NCBI RefSeq assembly: GCF_963576615.1
Contig: NC_088717.1
Coordinates: 36,287,802-36,351,801, forward strand
Length of the DNA stretch: 64,000 nucleotides
DNA from: Watersipora subatra
Lineage: Eukaryota > Bryozoa > Gymnolaemata > Cheilostomatida > Watersiporidae
Reading direction: 5' to 3'
Part shown: one piece after another, positions 36,901 to 46,289 of the stretch
How positions within the stretch are numbered: position 1 is the stretch's first letter
Layout of the letters: every line of letters begins with the position of its first letter
Position numbers and translations under genes: made by a program
The notes under the pieces: model-generated
What the model was told of the DNA's origin: nothing
The model's database searches: none
Seen by the model: the letters and a program-made list of their open reading frames with translations, nothing else

Positions 36901-39900
36901 AGTTTTGTCTCATGGTCTAATTTGCTTAGAATGGCATTTTTATCATGATAATAAATTTCATTTATGTTTTGATTTATTTTATATGTATTACATTCTAATA
37001 GGCAATAATATATTGCAGCATGTTATTCTGTAGCATATAGTATATTATATCATGTTATAATGCATTGTATTTTAATATACTTTACTATATTGTATAATAT
37101 GATTTTTCTTTTGTATTGTATTGTATTATAGCATATTGTAATATACATGTATTGAGATTTGAAACAACTTAATATGCTGTATACAGCTTGAAGTAAATTA
37201 CTATGTGATATATTGCAGTATAATAATTTTAATGTAAAGGACTCAACATGCCTAAATTTACAAGAAATGTATGCAAAGCTGTAAGTTAAATTTCAGCTAA
37301 TTCTAGGGATTATTTATCTATGAAAATGTTGTCTATTGCTGCCTGACAGCTCTTAAATAAGACTACTTAATGTTTACCAGAAGAAAGCAAGTATTTAGTT
37401 TGATCGATATGTTTTGCTAAAATGCTTATCGCTGATGAAAAAATCTGTGTGTAACAATGTGAATCAGCGGAATGTGATAATCACATAATAGATATAAAAG
37501 AGATAGTGTTTCAGAAGTATCATATGATATAGGGTTGTAGTGCACAGCAATCTAAGAGTGCATATACACCAGGACAATTTTTCAGAGTTGTGTTTTCGTT
37601 GAAAGAGTTGCTGAAATGACTTTCCAACTGTTTACGTTTTTAAATATATTTTTGCAGACTTTAAACTAAACCACCTCAAGCCCTGACTATGCACAATGGC
37701 TCACCATTGTTAGCTAATAAAAAACAACATCAATATCAATTTCATTCGTTTGTACTTTCGACTTTATTAACACTGCGAGATATGATTGGTCAGCTATATT
37801 TTCTGCTCTGCCAATGACATCCATCAAAACAGACAAACAAAGCGTGTAACATTTCACCGATATTGTTTCAGCGACTGGAACAAAGCCACATTTACCACCC
37901 TTTCTGTTGTGGAAGCAACTCCGATAAACCATCCTGATGTAAATGCACCTTATTAGAGCAAATAATCAGAAAGTGTTATTTATAAAGCAAATGTGTAAGT
38001 AATGATGACCTAAATGATCTGTAAATGCCTGTGCTTGACCTTGATATGACATATCTTATTTGTTTAACAGGAGAGTTTATAGTTATGTATGAAGACCTCA
38101 GCCACACCAATCATGAAACCATGGGAAAGATCATATTTGTACTATACATGGTACTCGTTACTCTGCTGCTTATCAACATGCTTATTGCCATGATGGGCAA
38201 CACATACACACTCGTTAATGAGACACAGAAAGAGTGGCTACGTCAATGGGCTCATATCGTTCTCGCTATAGAGCAGACTGTCTCTCCGAGTGAGTGCCTT
38301 AATTTCTCTCTGTTTTTTATTGTTTGTAATCATTGTAATTTAGAAACAGAAACAATTTAATAATTGTCCTAAATAATATTTCAGCAAATTTGAAAATAAT
38401 TAAATAAGCATTTTAAGCTGTTTCCCTCCAAAGGATCTTTAAAAATAAACATTACCATAATATAATATTAAATAAATTAATATTGTAATATAATACAACA
38501 TGCCATAAACTTGCTTATTATAAGTGCCATTTCCAAAAATCTGCCTGTCTGTTTGCCTGTTTGTTTTGGCCGAAGCCGCGGTAACAGCGTTTGTGAAAAT
38601 ATCACCTTGCATGGGAATTGAACTCGAGCACGCTGTCTTACAGAGCGAAATGCTAACCACTACACTCATTAGCCGCCTTAATACTTCATGGGATAATTAT
38701 GCACGTAATATTAACACATGACAATCTCTCAAGGTGCAAAGGACCACCAGGCGTATTAGTAATACAGTATAATATCGTATAATATAGCGTAGTGTACTGT
38801 TATGCAGTATGGTATTTCTATATATATGTTACTCAAAATATGTCTGTGTGTCGTATGTCGTATATCTGTCTGTCAATCCGGCTATAGCTCTTATTAGAAT
38901 AGCTGTAGCTGGACAACAATGCTGACGCAATGTCATGGCCTACCACCATTAGAAGCCTAGCGCCTATTAACTAGCTTACTGGAATGGCTAGCTTACTAGC
39001 TTAGATTTAGTAAGGTTACTAGCTTACTAGCTTACTTGGTTTATAAGCTAGTTTTTAACACCCGGGCAGCACCGGGAGGCACAGCTAGTTATAACATAAA
39101 ACAGTATAGTATATTATAATCTAATATAACCTAACACAATACAATATAATTAATGCTATTTCATTCATAGTAACTACTAATTTTTTTGAAAAATCTGAGC
39201 TGATAAAATTTGGCCAACCTGATGCACAAAATGATGGGAAGGGTTAATTAAAAAAATTTCCATCACAAAGGAGTTTTTAGACCCATTTAGACTGAACTGA
39301 TCAGAGTACTCGCGAAATACTATAAACTTTAAGAAGTTAAGTTGAAAGTATAAAAGGCCAGTTTTTTTCTAATGTCTTCAGGGTAACTGCTGTTTTATAG
39401 AGTCCATACCCAGCAGCTCTTTATATTGTATACTAACTGTACTTATATTGTACACTAACTGTACTTATATTGTACACTAACTGTACTTGGATTGTACACT
39501 AGCTGTACTTGGATTGTACACTAGCTGTACTTATATTGTATACTAACTGTACTTATTTTGTATACTAACTGTTCTTATACTGTACACTAACTGTACTTAT
39601 ATTGTATACTAACTGTACTTATCTTGTACACTAACTGTTCTTATATTGTACACTAACTGTACTTGTATTGTATACAAAATGCACTTATACTGTACACTAA
39701 CTGTACTTATACTGTATACTAACTCTAGTTATATTGTACACTAACTGTACTTGTATACTGTGCACTAGCTGCCCTTATATTGTACACTAGCTGTACTTAT
39801 ATTGTACACTAACTGTACTCCTAGCATTCGAATACAGCTAAAGTATTTGCATGTTAATGTGTGGAATTAGAAAATATTCTTTACTCTTAGATTGTTACTT

Positions 39901-42900
39901 TGATATTATCACTGATATTATATTTTAGATTAGTTATTTGCTATACTATAAAAATGTAATTATACAAAAATTGCAAATATTTTTCAAACCTTTCTGTCAG
40001 TTTATGTCAAAACTTTAAAAAGATTAGCCTTCTGCGTCAATACTGAAAATCAAAAGACATTTGAAGCAATGCTAAAGTTATAAATCGCTTCAGTGAGTAA
40101 AAATTTGGCTTAAAACAGTATTTTATTACAAGCGATATACTGTAAGTGTTCTTATTATTTTAAAGTAGGTAGTCCTTTTATTCTACGCTAAATGTTTTTT
40201 ATTTTGAAAATTCTGATAAAATACTTGCAGCGAAAAGAGTAACTGAGGGAGAGGTTCTTTATTTTGTGCATTTGCTGTGATACGAGTACCCAGGCAGTCC
40301 AGAACAAGGCGAAGGATTGTCAGAAGTAATAATTAACTGCACAATTATTTCAGTTTGCAGCAAGGCAGTTGATTGGTGCAGATGTTAGAGGCTTGATCTA
40401 CTAATCTTAATGTCTTGAGTTCGAATCATATAGAGTACAATCTGTTTTATCATCATTTTTCAGATGGACACAGCTATTATTATAGTGAAGATATAATGAT
40501 GAGGATCCAAAATTACACAATCTATGTTTACAGCGGAAAGGCGAGAGCAGCAGAAAAAATATTCTCAACCAATGGGAGACTCAGATAGTAAATGTCGAGC
40601 TCTCGCCATTCGCTGGCATCAGACAGCAAAAGAAAAAGAAGAAATGCAGAAAGGAAAGGAAGAAGTGAAACTCAAGCAGCGAGATATCATAATACGTAAA
40701 GCTGCAAAAGAAGGCAAGAAATTAGATGAAGCTAACCTAAACTGCACAAGTTTTTTTATTATTGTTTTCCTAAATATGATAACTTTAAAATTAATTTTAA
40801 TTTAATTTCTGATTCATAAAATAACTGGGTGAAAATATTATTCCTAGACATTTCAACCAGTTATAAAATAACTCAATAATCTTGTAAGCAGCTGTATCAA
40901 ATGTTTGGTTCTAATGGTAACGCAGTCTAATTATATTTCAAAGCAAAGTAGTGTAGCTCAATTGTCTATCAGTTTTAGATGATGATAAAAAAACATATGT
41001 ATAACATATTTATAAAAAATATTTACAGCAAAACGCAGTAAGTAGCTATTATTTCCGTTAGATAATGGTTGATAGCGTTAGAGCCTTACTCGGTGTAACG
41101 TGCTTAAATATACAAAGCTTTGTTTTTTTATGACTCACAATTTGGTTAATATAAACTATAGTTTAGTGTTTGCGTTGCTTGTCTTATTTTATTATTTGCA
41201 ATATTGTTAAAATGAATTGATGAAATCTTCTGAAGAGAAATAACTTTACTCAAGGTAGTTTGTAAAACATTTTTACATTTATAATACCAATTAGCATTTT
41301 TTATATGCATGCCGTGAATATAAATTGTACATATAAATTGCACATATACATATAAATTGGTAAAACAGCCTACTAGTGTACTTTAGATAATTACTTCAGA
41401 TAACAACTAAAAAAGCAAAATCCAAGCAGTGTGCTCAATCATAAAAACATTGAGCACTCTGCTATTATATGTACATATTATACGTATAATATACGCATAA
41501 TATACATAAATTATATGTATATATGATATTTGTCATTTATAAAAAATATATTTATATATGGTATATATTTATATATATGTAGCAACATAAAAAACCAAAT
41601 TTTATGTACCAGACTGGCAAAGTGAATATCCATGTAAAATTATTTTTCTGTTGCCGATATGCTTTCACATTAAAAGCAGATAGAATAAGGTGTAGCCTTG
41701 GTGTAACCATGGTGTAACCTTGGTGTAACCATGGTGTAACCTTGGTGTAACCTTGGTGTAACCTTGGTGTAACCTTGGTGTAACCTTGGTGTAACCTTGG
41801 TGTAACCTTGGTGTAACCTTGGTGTAACCTTGGTGTAACCTTGGTGTAACCTTGGTGTAACCTTGGTGTAACCTTGGTGTAACCTTGGTGTAACCTTGGT
41901 GTAACCTTGGTGTAACCTTGGTGTAACCTTGGTGTAACCTTGGTGTAACCTTGGTGTAACCTTGGTGTAACCTTGGTGTAACCTTGGTGTAACCTTGGTG
42001 TAACCTTGGTGTAACCTTGGTGTAACCTTGGTGTAACCTTGGTGTAACCTTGGTGTAACCTTGGTGTAACCTTGGTGTAACCTTGATTATGTAAAAGATG
42101 TACACTGCTTGTTCAGCTCGGAAAGCTCAAACTTAAGTTAAAACTCTTTATTTTCCAGCCTTTCTGCTTCCACTTATTTTAGATGTCCTTCTCTTTGCAT
42201 TGCTTCTACTTGTTTCCTTGCAGCAATTACTGAATAGGCTTGAAGGTTTTTAAAAAATAGATTTAAAGATATTCGCTAGTGTTCATTTTTGTAAAAATAT
42301 TTCGTGACTTGATGTAAAATTTTATGTAAATTTTATGTAAAATGCTATATTTTATTTTGTATATATGTATGTATGCGTTAATATGTATGTGTTATTATGT
42401 ATGAGTATATATGCTGGTACGCTGGAAATCCCATGTACCACAATAAATCATCATGTGTAATCATTATACGCACAAATATTCTAAAGTGCTGCAAGATCCT
42501 GGAGTGGTGCAGTAGTTAATGTGTCAACCACCAAGGTAAATATTTGAGTTCAAATATTTAGCTTGGCGGATGACGCTAAAGCTTAGTTCAATTTATTTAG
42601 CTTATAATTTGTGATGCATGTGCTTTTCTTAATCTGATTTTAGACAGACAGACCGATAGACACGACTCTTATTATAGCAAAGACTACTGAATGTCCGGCG
42701 TTGCACGAGTAATAAAATATTTACCCAATGAATTTAAGTAACTTCACTAGTAAGCTAGTGACTTGAGCTAGTCTAAGTCTTTACTATAATAATAGCCGTG
42801 AAGCCAGCTAATGCTAAGCGCAGTGACGTTATGCATAACATTAAGCTGGCCAATAGTATGTTTGCAAGCACTGCATACATATGTACCATACTGTTCCATA

Positions 42901-44818
42901 GTATGGCAAGGCCAGTGTACCGTATTGGGTTAACTCGCCACTCTGCAGACCTGAAGGTTTTGAGTTCAAATCCAGTGCATTGTGGGTTTTGCATTTCTAA
43001 ACTTCACCACTCTAACAGGACAGATGAATGACAGATTAACATTGGTATTTACAGGTTATGATATGTTTTATTATGCATATATTACAATAAATATGATATT
43101 ATGTGTGAGTATATATTATGATGCATATTTGAGTGTGTATATAATATGATGCATTTGTTAGTACGCATATATTATAAAATATATTTTATTGCGTATATAT
43201 TACAATGTATACTTTATTATGTATATATTACAATGTAGATTTTATTATGTGTATACTATGATTTATACTTTTTACGTATACAATATGATGCATATTTCAC
43301 TATTGTGCAGTTGAAATAAATTAGGAGAAAAAAATAAAACAATTGTAAAGATGTTTAAATGTAAATGCGTTAATCTAGTTCCCTACAGTAACTTTAGAGT
43401 ATTTAGTGGTTATGATCTGCAAGAAAATATAACATTACAATTTATTATGCGGCATATAACATAACCTTGAATTTAACTTAAATGAATTTAGCTTACTAAA
43501 CACGTACCTAAAGCTAAGTTTTAGTATGTATTTTACTAAACTAAACTTCAACTTTGTCATGGGCTAAAATTTTATTACTTCTCTGTTTTTGTATTGGTTT
43601 TTAGTATAAATTATAATGAATAACACTGAACTGAGATATCGAGCATCATATATATCTTTGAGACATTGTGGGAGAGATGTCAGCATCATATATATCTTTG
43701 AGACATTGTGGGAGAGATATCGAGCATCATATATATCTTTGAGACATTGTGGGAGAGATGTCAGCATCATATATATCTTTGAGACATTGTGGGAGAGATG
43801 TCGAGCATCATATATATCTTTGAGACATTGTGGGAGAGATATCGAGCATCATATATATCTTTGAGACATTGTGGGAGAGATGTCAGCATCATATATATCT
43901 TTGAGACATTGTGGGAGAGATGTCGAGCATCATATATATCTTTGAGACATTGTGGGAGAGATGTCGAGCATCATATATATCTTTGAGACATTGTGGGAGA
44001 GATGTCAGCATCATATATATCTTTGAGACATTGTGGGAGAGATGTCGAGCATCATATATATCTTTGAGACATTGTGGGAGAGATATCGAGCATCATATAT
44101 ATCTTTGAGACATTGTGGTAGAGATGTCGGCAAATAGCAAATAGCAAATAGCAAATAGCAAATAGCATATTGACATTTTCGTCATAATTAGTACACTAAC
44201 TCCAAAATTTTAATTTCGAGCAAATTTTTTGTTTCTTTTGTGTAACAAAAAACAAATTTGCTGTAGTATGGCAAGGATAAAAAAATCATCATTTTCCAGA
44301 GAGTAGGGCAAAAAAAATTAACAACAGGATTATTGTAGCCTGTGGCCACACTGTATTAATTAACAACTTTGCGTGTGCAATCGCGAAAAGGGTATACAAT
44401 ATATGGTAAGAGCATAAGAATGACTTGGCTTTCTGGTTAGGCAAACCTGCAGTTGCAAGTTCAAATTCAGTTTGAAGCGAATTTGAAATCCTGGAGTTTA
44501 ATCGCTACAGCTGGACAGACAACAAGCGAATGACCACAGACAAACTTTTATAGTTATATATGTAGATAGATACTATAACATTTATATTACGATGTACATT
44601 TCATCATGAATATATTATGGCGTATATGCCATTATATTAATCAAGTTGAACATTTAATGATTTAAAAATGTATAACTTTAAGACATGATAGAGTGAATGT
44701 TTGCTAAAGTGTCTCTATAATAAACGTTCATGTATTAATTGTAGGAACTAATGGCAGCAGCAACGCGCTGCTAGTAGTGCCACAAGAATCTTCTGGAAGA
44801 TCTCGATCAACCTCTTAA
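18846..44818 (+). CDS. TRPV channel, copy 2, complete (Inactive/Nanchung/OSM-9-like)
   Basis: Complete model from first exon A: 18846-18939, 22208-22426, 23247-23376, 23807-23967, 24325-24522, 25090-25227, 26516-26620, 27102-27301, 27861-28033, 28906-28997, 31816-31952, 32428-32532, 33949-34116, 36295-36397, 38071-38289, 40534-40713, 44745-44818. Total 2496 bp, 831 residues. The alternative first exon 20059-20164 gives 835. Domains by residue: N-terminal tail 1-150; ankyrin repeats about 155-400 ([55 protein letters not shown]); pre-S1 linker 415-445; S1 446-464; glycosylated S1-S2 loop; S2 516-536; S3 550-576; S4-S5 585-640; pore FYMSMGEF about 668-675; S6 about 690-720; TRP helix about 725-746. 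The family forms Ca2+-permeable sensory channels, in insects as Nanchung/Inactive heteromers in mechanosensory cilia. A tandem paralogue, copy 1, lies upstream. Confidence 0.95.
18940..20058. other. Sequence between the alternative first exons
   Basis: No coding homology recognised. It should contain the promoter for exon B transcripts, but no core promoter motif could be called with confidence. Short open frames here show no family features. Confidence 0.4.
20059..20164 (+). CDS. TRPV copy 2 alternative first exon B
   Basis: ATG with A at -3; donor gtaggc after 20164, leaving at phase 1 as exon A does, so it also joins exon 22208 in frame. The peptide starts MTGEHSS and carries [17 protein letters not shown], about half identical to exon A over the last 20 residues. 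It lacks Gly2. It has no in-frame acceptor link to exon A, so mutually exclusive use is likely. Confidence 0.82.
20886..21017. repeat. Dispersed repeat, copy of 3165-3293
   Basis: Same orientation and near-collinear with the TRPV copy 1 intron copy, including gtaatcacat, tttgcacctacaacaca and the taactgtaatgtgaattttg run. Confidence 0.8.
21440..21645. repeat. Degenerate minisatellite of about 20 bp
   Basis: Variants of gtgtaattgtagacatcagt, about nine or ten units, in the intron between exon B and exon 2. Confidence 0.85.
22208..22426 (+). CDS. TRPV copy 2 exon 2: N-terminal domain
   Basis: Acceptor attttag, donor gtaaga; 219 bp, phase 1 at both ends. Encodes [10 protein letters not shown] and [17 protein letters not shown], the conserved N-terminal block of Nanchung/Inactive-type TRPV proteins (YNNGEGKM), then a Pro-rich stretch. 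Confidence 0.92.
22427..23246. other. AT-rich intron
   Basis: No repeat, RNA or coding feature recognised. Confidence 0.5.
23247..23376 (+). CDS. TRPV copy 2 exon 3: low-complexity linker
   Basis: Acceptor atccttag, donor gttaga; 130 bp, phase 1 in, phase 2 out. Encodes a hydrophilic Gly/Asn/Lys/Glu-rich linker between the N-terminal block and the ankyrin domain. Support comes from phase and position rather than conservation. Confidence 0.78.
23807..23967 (+). CDS. TRPV copy 2 exon 4: first ankyrin repeats
   Basis: Acceptor atatttaag, donor gtaaga; 161 bp, phase 2 in, phase 1 out. Encodes [20 protein letters not shown] and a Lys/Arg-Leu-rich helix, ending YLSDQYFG. The opening VCW/RG-VGET-HLC pattern is typical of insect Nanchung and Inactive. 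Confidence 0.93.
24325..24522 (+). CDS. TRPV copy 2 exon 5: ankyrin repeats
   Basis: Acceptor tctttag, donor gtgaga; 198 bp, phase 1 at both ends. Begins [20 protein letters not shown], one of the best conserved stretches of the subfamily, then [12 protein letters not shown]. Confidence 0.95.
24740..24895 (+). repeat. tRNA-derived SINE-like element
   Basis: B-box-like ccaggttcaattcc, then ctctaagcatggctttggac, a cagacagacaca stretch and tail ttattatagtaaagatt. Lies in the exon 5-6 intron. Confidence 0.68.
25090..25227 (+). CDS. TRPV copy 2 exon 6: ankyrin repeats
   Basis: Acceptor atttcag, donor gtatag; 138 bp, phase 1 at both ends. Encodes [20 protein letters not shown], diagnostic for TRPV ankyrin domains. 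Confidence 0.95.
25462..25760. repeat. 31-bp minisatellite
   Basis: About ten units of catctagtacacgtgactac plus ctacccagtaa with substitutions, in the exon 6-7 intron. Confidence 0.93.
26335..26472 (+). repeat. SINE-like element, same tail family
   Basis: tRNA-like head remnant (ggtgtgtaggcctgaatg, ttcaaatctc), with tail tttttattatagtaaatag ending about 45 bp before exon 7. Confidence 0.5.
26516..26620 (+). CDS. TRPV copy 2 exon 7: ankyrin repeat
   Basis: Acceptor tttgacag, donor gtatct; 105 bp, phase 1 at both ends. Encodes [20 protein letters not shown]. Confidence 0.93.
27102..27301 (+). CDS. TRPV copy 2 exon 8: last ankyrin repeat
   Basis: Acceptor gatgtag, donor gtaaag; 200 bp, phase 1 in, phase 0 out. 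Encodes [20 protein letters not shown], then [15 protein letters not shown] and [11 protein letters not shown], matching the Nanchung/Inactive pre-S1 region. Confidence 0.95.
27320..27386. repeat. 67-bp exact repeat, second copy at 35377-35443
   Basis: Begins gttttttgttgataagttat directly after exon 8 and is identical to 35377-35443 over 67 bp. It contains the inverted 9-mers aagttatga and tcataactt. Confidence 0.93.
27861..28033 (+). CDS. TRPV copy 2 exon 9: linker and S1
   Basis: Acceptor atgttcag, donor gtcagt; 173 bp, phase 0 in, phase 2 out. Encodes [17 protein letters not shown] and S1 ([19 protein letters not shown]). Confidence 0.95.
28595..28800. repeat. Dispersed repeat related to 53905-54135
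   Basis: The block gcataacactgcag...cacacgttg is related to the reverse complement of 53905-53990. The following block (cctggcagtcagatcacctc) is related in direct orientation to 54070-54130. Confidence 0.6.
28906..28997 (+). CDS. TRPV copy 2 exon 10: S1-S2 loop
   Basis: Acceptor attttag, donor gtcagt; 92 bp, phase 2 in, phase 1 out. Three N-glycosylation sequons (NGT, NST, NET), ending CYLNGPPP. One codon longer than the copy 1 exon and largely different in sequence. Confidence 0.88.
29385..29740. repeat. Dispersed repeat related to 57525-57845
   Basis: Collinear words shared with the receptor-gene intron: aaacatttcaatcagtatgt, attagaaacta, ttctgtcagc and ttttcatttttcatt. Confidence 0.7.
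29741..31118. other. AT-rich intron between exons 10 and 11
   Basis: No feature recognised apart from flanking repeats. Confidence 0.5.
31119..31207. repeat. 31-bp direct repeat, three units
   Basis: Three essentially identical units beginning gcagtattccttacttgata. Confidence 0.93.
31816..31952 (+). CDS. TRPV copy 2 exon 11: S2
   Basis: Acceptor tttttcag, donor gtaata; 137 bp. Encodes [20 protein letters not shown] and the end of S2. Confidence 0.93.
32428..32532 (+). CDS. TRPV copy 2 exon 12: S3
   Basis: Acceptor tttacag, donor gtaagt; 105 bp, phase 0. Encodes [20 protein letters not shown] and GRIFCSF. Confidence 0.94.
32823..33048. repeat. 23-bp minisatellite of hairpin units
   Basis: About ten nearly identical 23-bp units (actcaacatcactgttgagg plus ctg). 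Each contains the inverted repeat ctcaaca-tcac-tgttgag. Lies in the exon 12-13 intron. Confidence 0.96.
33095..33186. repeat. 23-bp minisatellite of palindromic units
   Basis: Four units with gtacacgtgtac (a perfect 12-bp palindrome). The first unit with its flanks is a perfect 32-bp palindrome at 33095-33126. Confidence 0.96.
33949..34116 (+). CDS. TRPV copy 2 exon 13: S4-S5
   Basis: Acceptor gtttttag, donor gtacca; 168 bp, phase 0. Encodes [19 protein letters not shown], the S4-S5 linker and S5. Near-identical in DNA to 8017-8184. Confidence 0.95.
34410..34605 (+). repeat. SINE-like element, second tail type
   Basis: Head with B-box-like ggttctgagattaaatcc; tail atagctatagctggacaaac and cacagacaaacttcaagatt, shared with 44420-44575. 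Confidence 0.55.
34671..35074. mobile_element. 404-bp MITE-like element with TIRs and TA duplication
   Basis: The left end ccatacttttcggactatta and the right end (reverse complement ccatactttttgaactataa) form terminal inverted repeats of about 20 bp. TA flanks both sides (34669-34670, 35075-35076). It interrupts intron sequence that is uninterrupted in the copy 1 paralogue near 8320-8350. No coding capacity. It carries an internal duplicate around cagtgcctaacg. Confidence 0.87.
35377..35443. repeat. 67-bp exact repeat, partner of 27320-27386
   Basis: Identical to the copy after exon 8; here it runs directly into a 15-bp satellite. Confidence 0.93.
35440..35770. repeat. 15-bp satellite (aaatctataaagtat)
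   Basis: About twenty units with scattered substitutions in the exon 13-14 intron. Confidence 0.95.
36295..36397 (+). CDS. TRPV copy 2 exon 14: pore turret and helix
   Basis: Acceptor gtttttag, donor gtaagt; 103 bp. Encodes [19 protein letters not shown] (sequon NRT) and the pore helix. Confidence 0.94.
36640..37160. repeat. AT-rich low-complexity tract with hairpins
   Basis: Words of aatataaca, tataatata and similar. It contains a stem-loop at 36799-36835 (15-bp arms, 7-base loop) and a perfect 40-bp palindrome at 36862-36901. Confidence 0.85.
36862..36901. repeat. Perfect 40-bp palindrome
   Basis: Centred on ctgcag. The arms taatgaattatgttatactg and their exact complement meet without a spacer. 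Confidence 0.95.
38071..38289 (+). CDS. TRPV copy 2 exon 15: filter, S6, TRP helix
   Basis: Acceptor tttaacag, donor gtgagt; 219 bp. Encodes [11 protein letters not shown]6 ([14 protein letters not shown]) and [12 protein letters not shown]. Confidence 0.96.
38575..38700 (-). repeat. tRNA-derived SINE-like element, minus strand
   Basis: Read on the minus strand: ggcggctaatgagtgtagtg, an A-box-like tagtggttagca and a B-box-like gagttcaattcc, as in a tRNA head. No CCA or complete cloverleaf. Confidence 0.65.
39425..39825. repeat. 22-bp minisatellite
   Basis: About eighteen units of tgtacttatattgtacacta plus ac, with variants, in the exon 15-16 intron. Confidence 0.94.
40370..40500 (+). repeat. 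tRNA-derived SINE ending just before exon 16
   Basis: Head ggtgcagatgttagaggctt, B-box-like gagttcgaatca, then tggacacagc and tail ttattatagtgaagata. Only about 30 bp separate it from the exon 16 acceptor. Confidence 0.72.
40534..40713 (+). CDS. TRPV copy 2 exon 16: C-terminus, GC donor
   Basis: Acceptor tgtttacag; 180 bp, the same as copy 1. Encodes [13 protein letters not shown] and [14 protein letters not shown]. The length and phase match only if the donor is the GC of aag|gcaaga at 40714-40715; copy 1 has GT at the same place. Reading through instead gives a tail ending at 40805. Confidence 0.87.
41691..42086. repeat. 11-bp satellite (cttggtgtaac)
   Basis: About 36 head-to-tail 11-bp units, almost all identical except two variants near the left end. 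Because 11 is not a multiple of 3, the open frame on the minus strand is an 11-residue repeat with no biological meaning. Confidence 0.98.
42490..42690 (+). repeat. tRNA-derived SINE-like element
   Basis: Head ggagtggtgcagtagttaat, B-box-like gagttcaaat, and tail acagacagaccgatagacac plus ttattatagcaaagact. Confidence 0.65.
42775..43030. repeat. Two SINE-like fragments in opposite orientation
   Basis: 42776-42795 is the family tail on the minus strand (agtctttactataataata). From about 42905 comes a plus-strand tRNA-like head (gttaactcgccactctgcag, gagttcaaatcc). Confidence 0.55.
43636..44135. repeat. 40/41-bp minisatellite, about twelve units
   Basis: Units of catatatatctttgagacat plus tgtgggagagat, joined by one of three linkers (atcgagcat, gtcagcat, gtcgagcat) in a near-regular order. 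Followed by five aaatagc heptamers. Confidence 0.97.
44420..44575 (+). repeat. SINE-like element, second tail type
   Basis: Head ctttctggttaggcaaacc, B-box-like agttcaaattc, and tail ctacagctggacagacaac plus cagacaaactttta, shared with 34410-34605. Ends about 170 bp before the terminal exon. Confidence 0.55.
44745..44818 (+). CDS. TRPV copy 2 terminal exon
   Basis: Acceptor attgtag; 74 bp with TAA at 44816-44818. The tail [16 protein letters not shown] matches copy 1. An AATAAA at 45056-45061 is a candidate polyadenylation signal. Confidence 0.88.
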
Positions 44819-45699
44819 GCTTTGCATAGCATAAACATTCAAATTGCTTCTGCTTATAATATCTAAATTAGTCGAAAACATTCTCTTTGTCTATTGCCCT
44901 CTTTTGATACAAAATGGTTGCTTAAAGCTTTATTGTACTCAAAATGACAGCCAAGGAGAACAACAGAAGTTTATGAGTAGACCAGAAACATAGAATATTT
45001 GTAGCGTATTATTAAATATCAGTTTACATACAATTCAGTACCTACATAAGCTTCAAATAAACCAATAGTTATTTATAAATATAATTATATATCATATACA
45101 CAAGATTTTGGGACAAAAATTGATTTTTATTGGTAAACTTTGGGTGACCATATAAATACGAAAACACTCTTCCTTGTTTTAAACATTTCTCAATTGGCGA
45201 TGGTTTATTTCATGACACGCCAGCTCTTTATATGAGTTGATTCACTTATGTAGATTTATTTTATTGCTTTAAAGTTAATGATATTACCGATATTATTTTA
45301 CTACTATATTTTTGTAATATTTAAGTTATGTTCAATTTTTAATAGTTTTGGCTGTTTTGTTGCCGCACTCTAGTAACCACTTACAGATAAAACTGCCAAA
45401 ACTTACAACTGGAACTGGAAAACGTTTCGACAACTAATTGATAAACTTTTCACTAATTAGTTCTGTTATTAGAGCAAACTGTGACATCATCTGTGTTTTA
45501 CTGCCCAGACTTAGTCTGATATGCTTGTGGAATGTCTCACACTGTTCACAATTATTCTTGATGTTTTACATTATCTAATTTACATATTTGAATAAATATG
45601 ATTACATCTAACAAAATTGTTTTAAAAGCATTTGGTCAGAAAAACTTTTACTGGGTACCAAAATTAACAAAAATGCTATGAGGACGAAAGTAGATGGTT

Positions 45700-45835
45700 A
45701 AATAAGTAAAATAGCAAATGAATCAATGAGTGAAAAAATGAATGAATGAAAGAAAGAATGAATGAGTAAAAGAATGAATGAATGAATAAATAAATGAATG
45801 AATGGGTGAATGAATGAGTTAATGAGTGAAAGAGT
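45700..45835. repeat. GAAT-type microsatellite
   Basis: Interrupted aatgaatgaatg runs with agtg and aaag variants. Confidence 0.92.
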
Positions 45836-46289
45836 ACACAGAGTAGAAGAGAATAGTTTTTCAAAAACAATTAAACTTTCTGAGTCATTGTAAACATGCC
45901 TCAATTATATCTTGAGGCTGATGCAATGCAAACAAAAAACACCCGCCCATCAATGAGTCATTTTTTGTTGCATGATTGTTGTTGAATTCAGAGAGCGAGG
46001 ATAAACAAACCTAATTATTGGCCAGCCGCCGCCACAGAATAAAAATTTTAGCAAGCCTCAACCTGCTCTTGCTCGCTGGATACTATTTCCTTCCTGTCAA
46101 TAGAGTGAATCTGGTGATCTGGTGCAGCAACAGCTGGAAATCCCTTCAACATTTTTACACAGCTCTACGGAACACAGCCATAGACAAATCCATTTATTTC
46201 AACTGACTGCTAGTGAGACCTTATTCAGCCTTACTTGTCTTATTATAACTCTTCTTCTCGACAGTTAGACAGACAACTCCCATGTTTAG

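Noticed and set aside
38575..38700. Minus-strand tRNA gene
   Set aside because: tRNA-like head is recognisable but no full cloverleaf could be drawn; treated as SINE-derived.
41665..42105. 146-codon minus-strand frame of an 11-residue repeat
   Set aside because: Consequence of an 11-bp tandem unit without stops; no signal peptide or conserved flank.
46018..46206. Short open frame with hydrophobic N-terminus
   Set aside because: No ATG at the start, no homology recognised, and it sits in the 3' flank between convergent genes.
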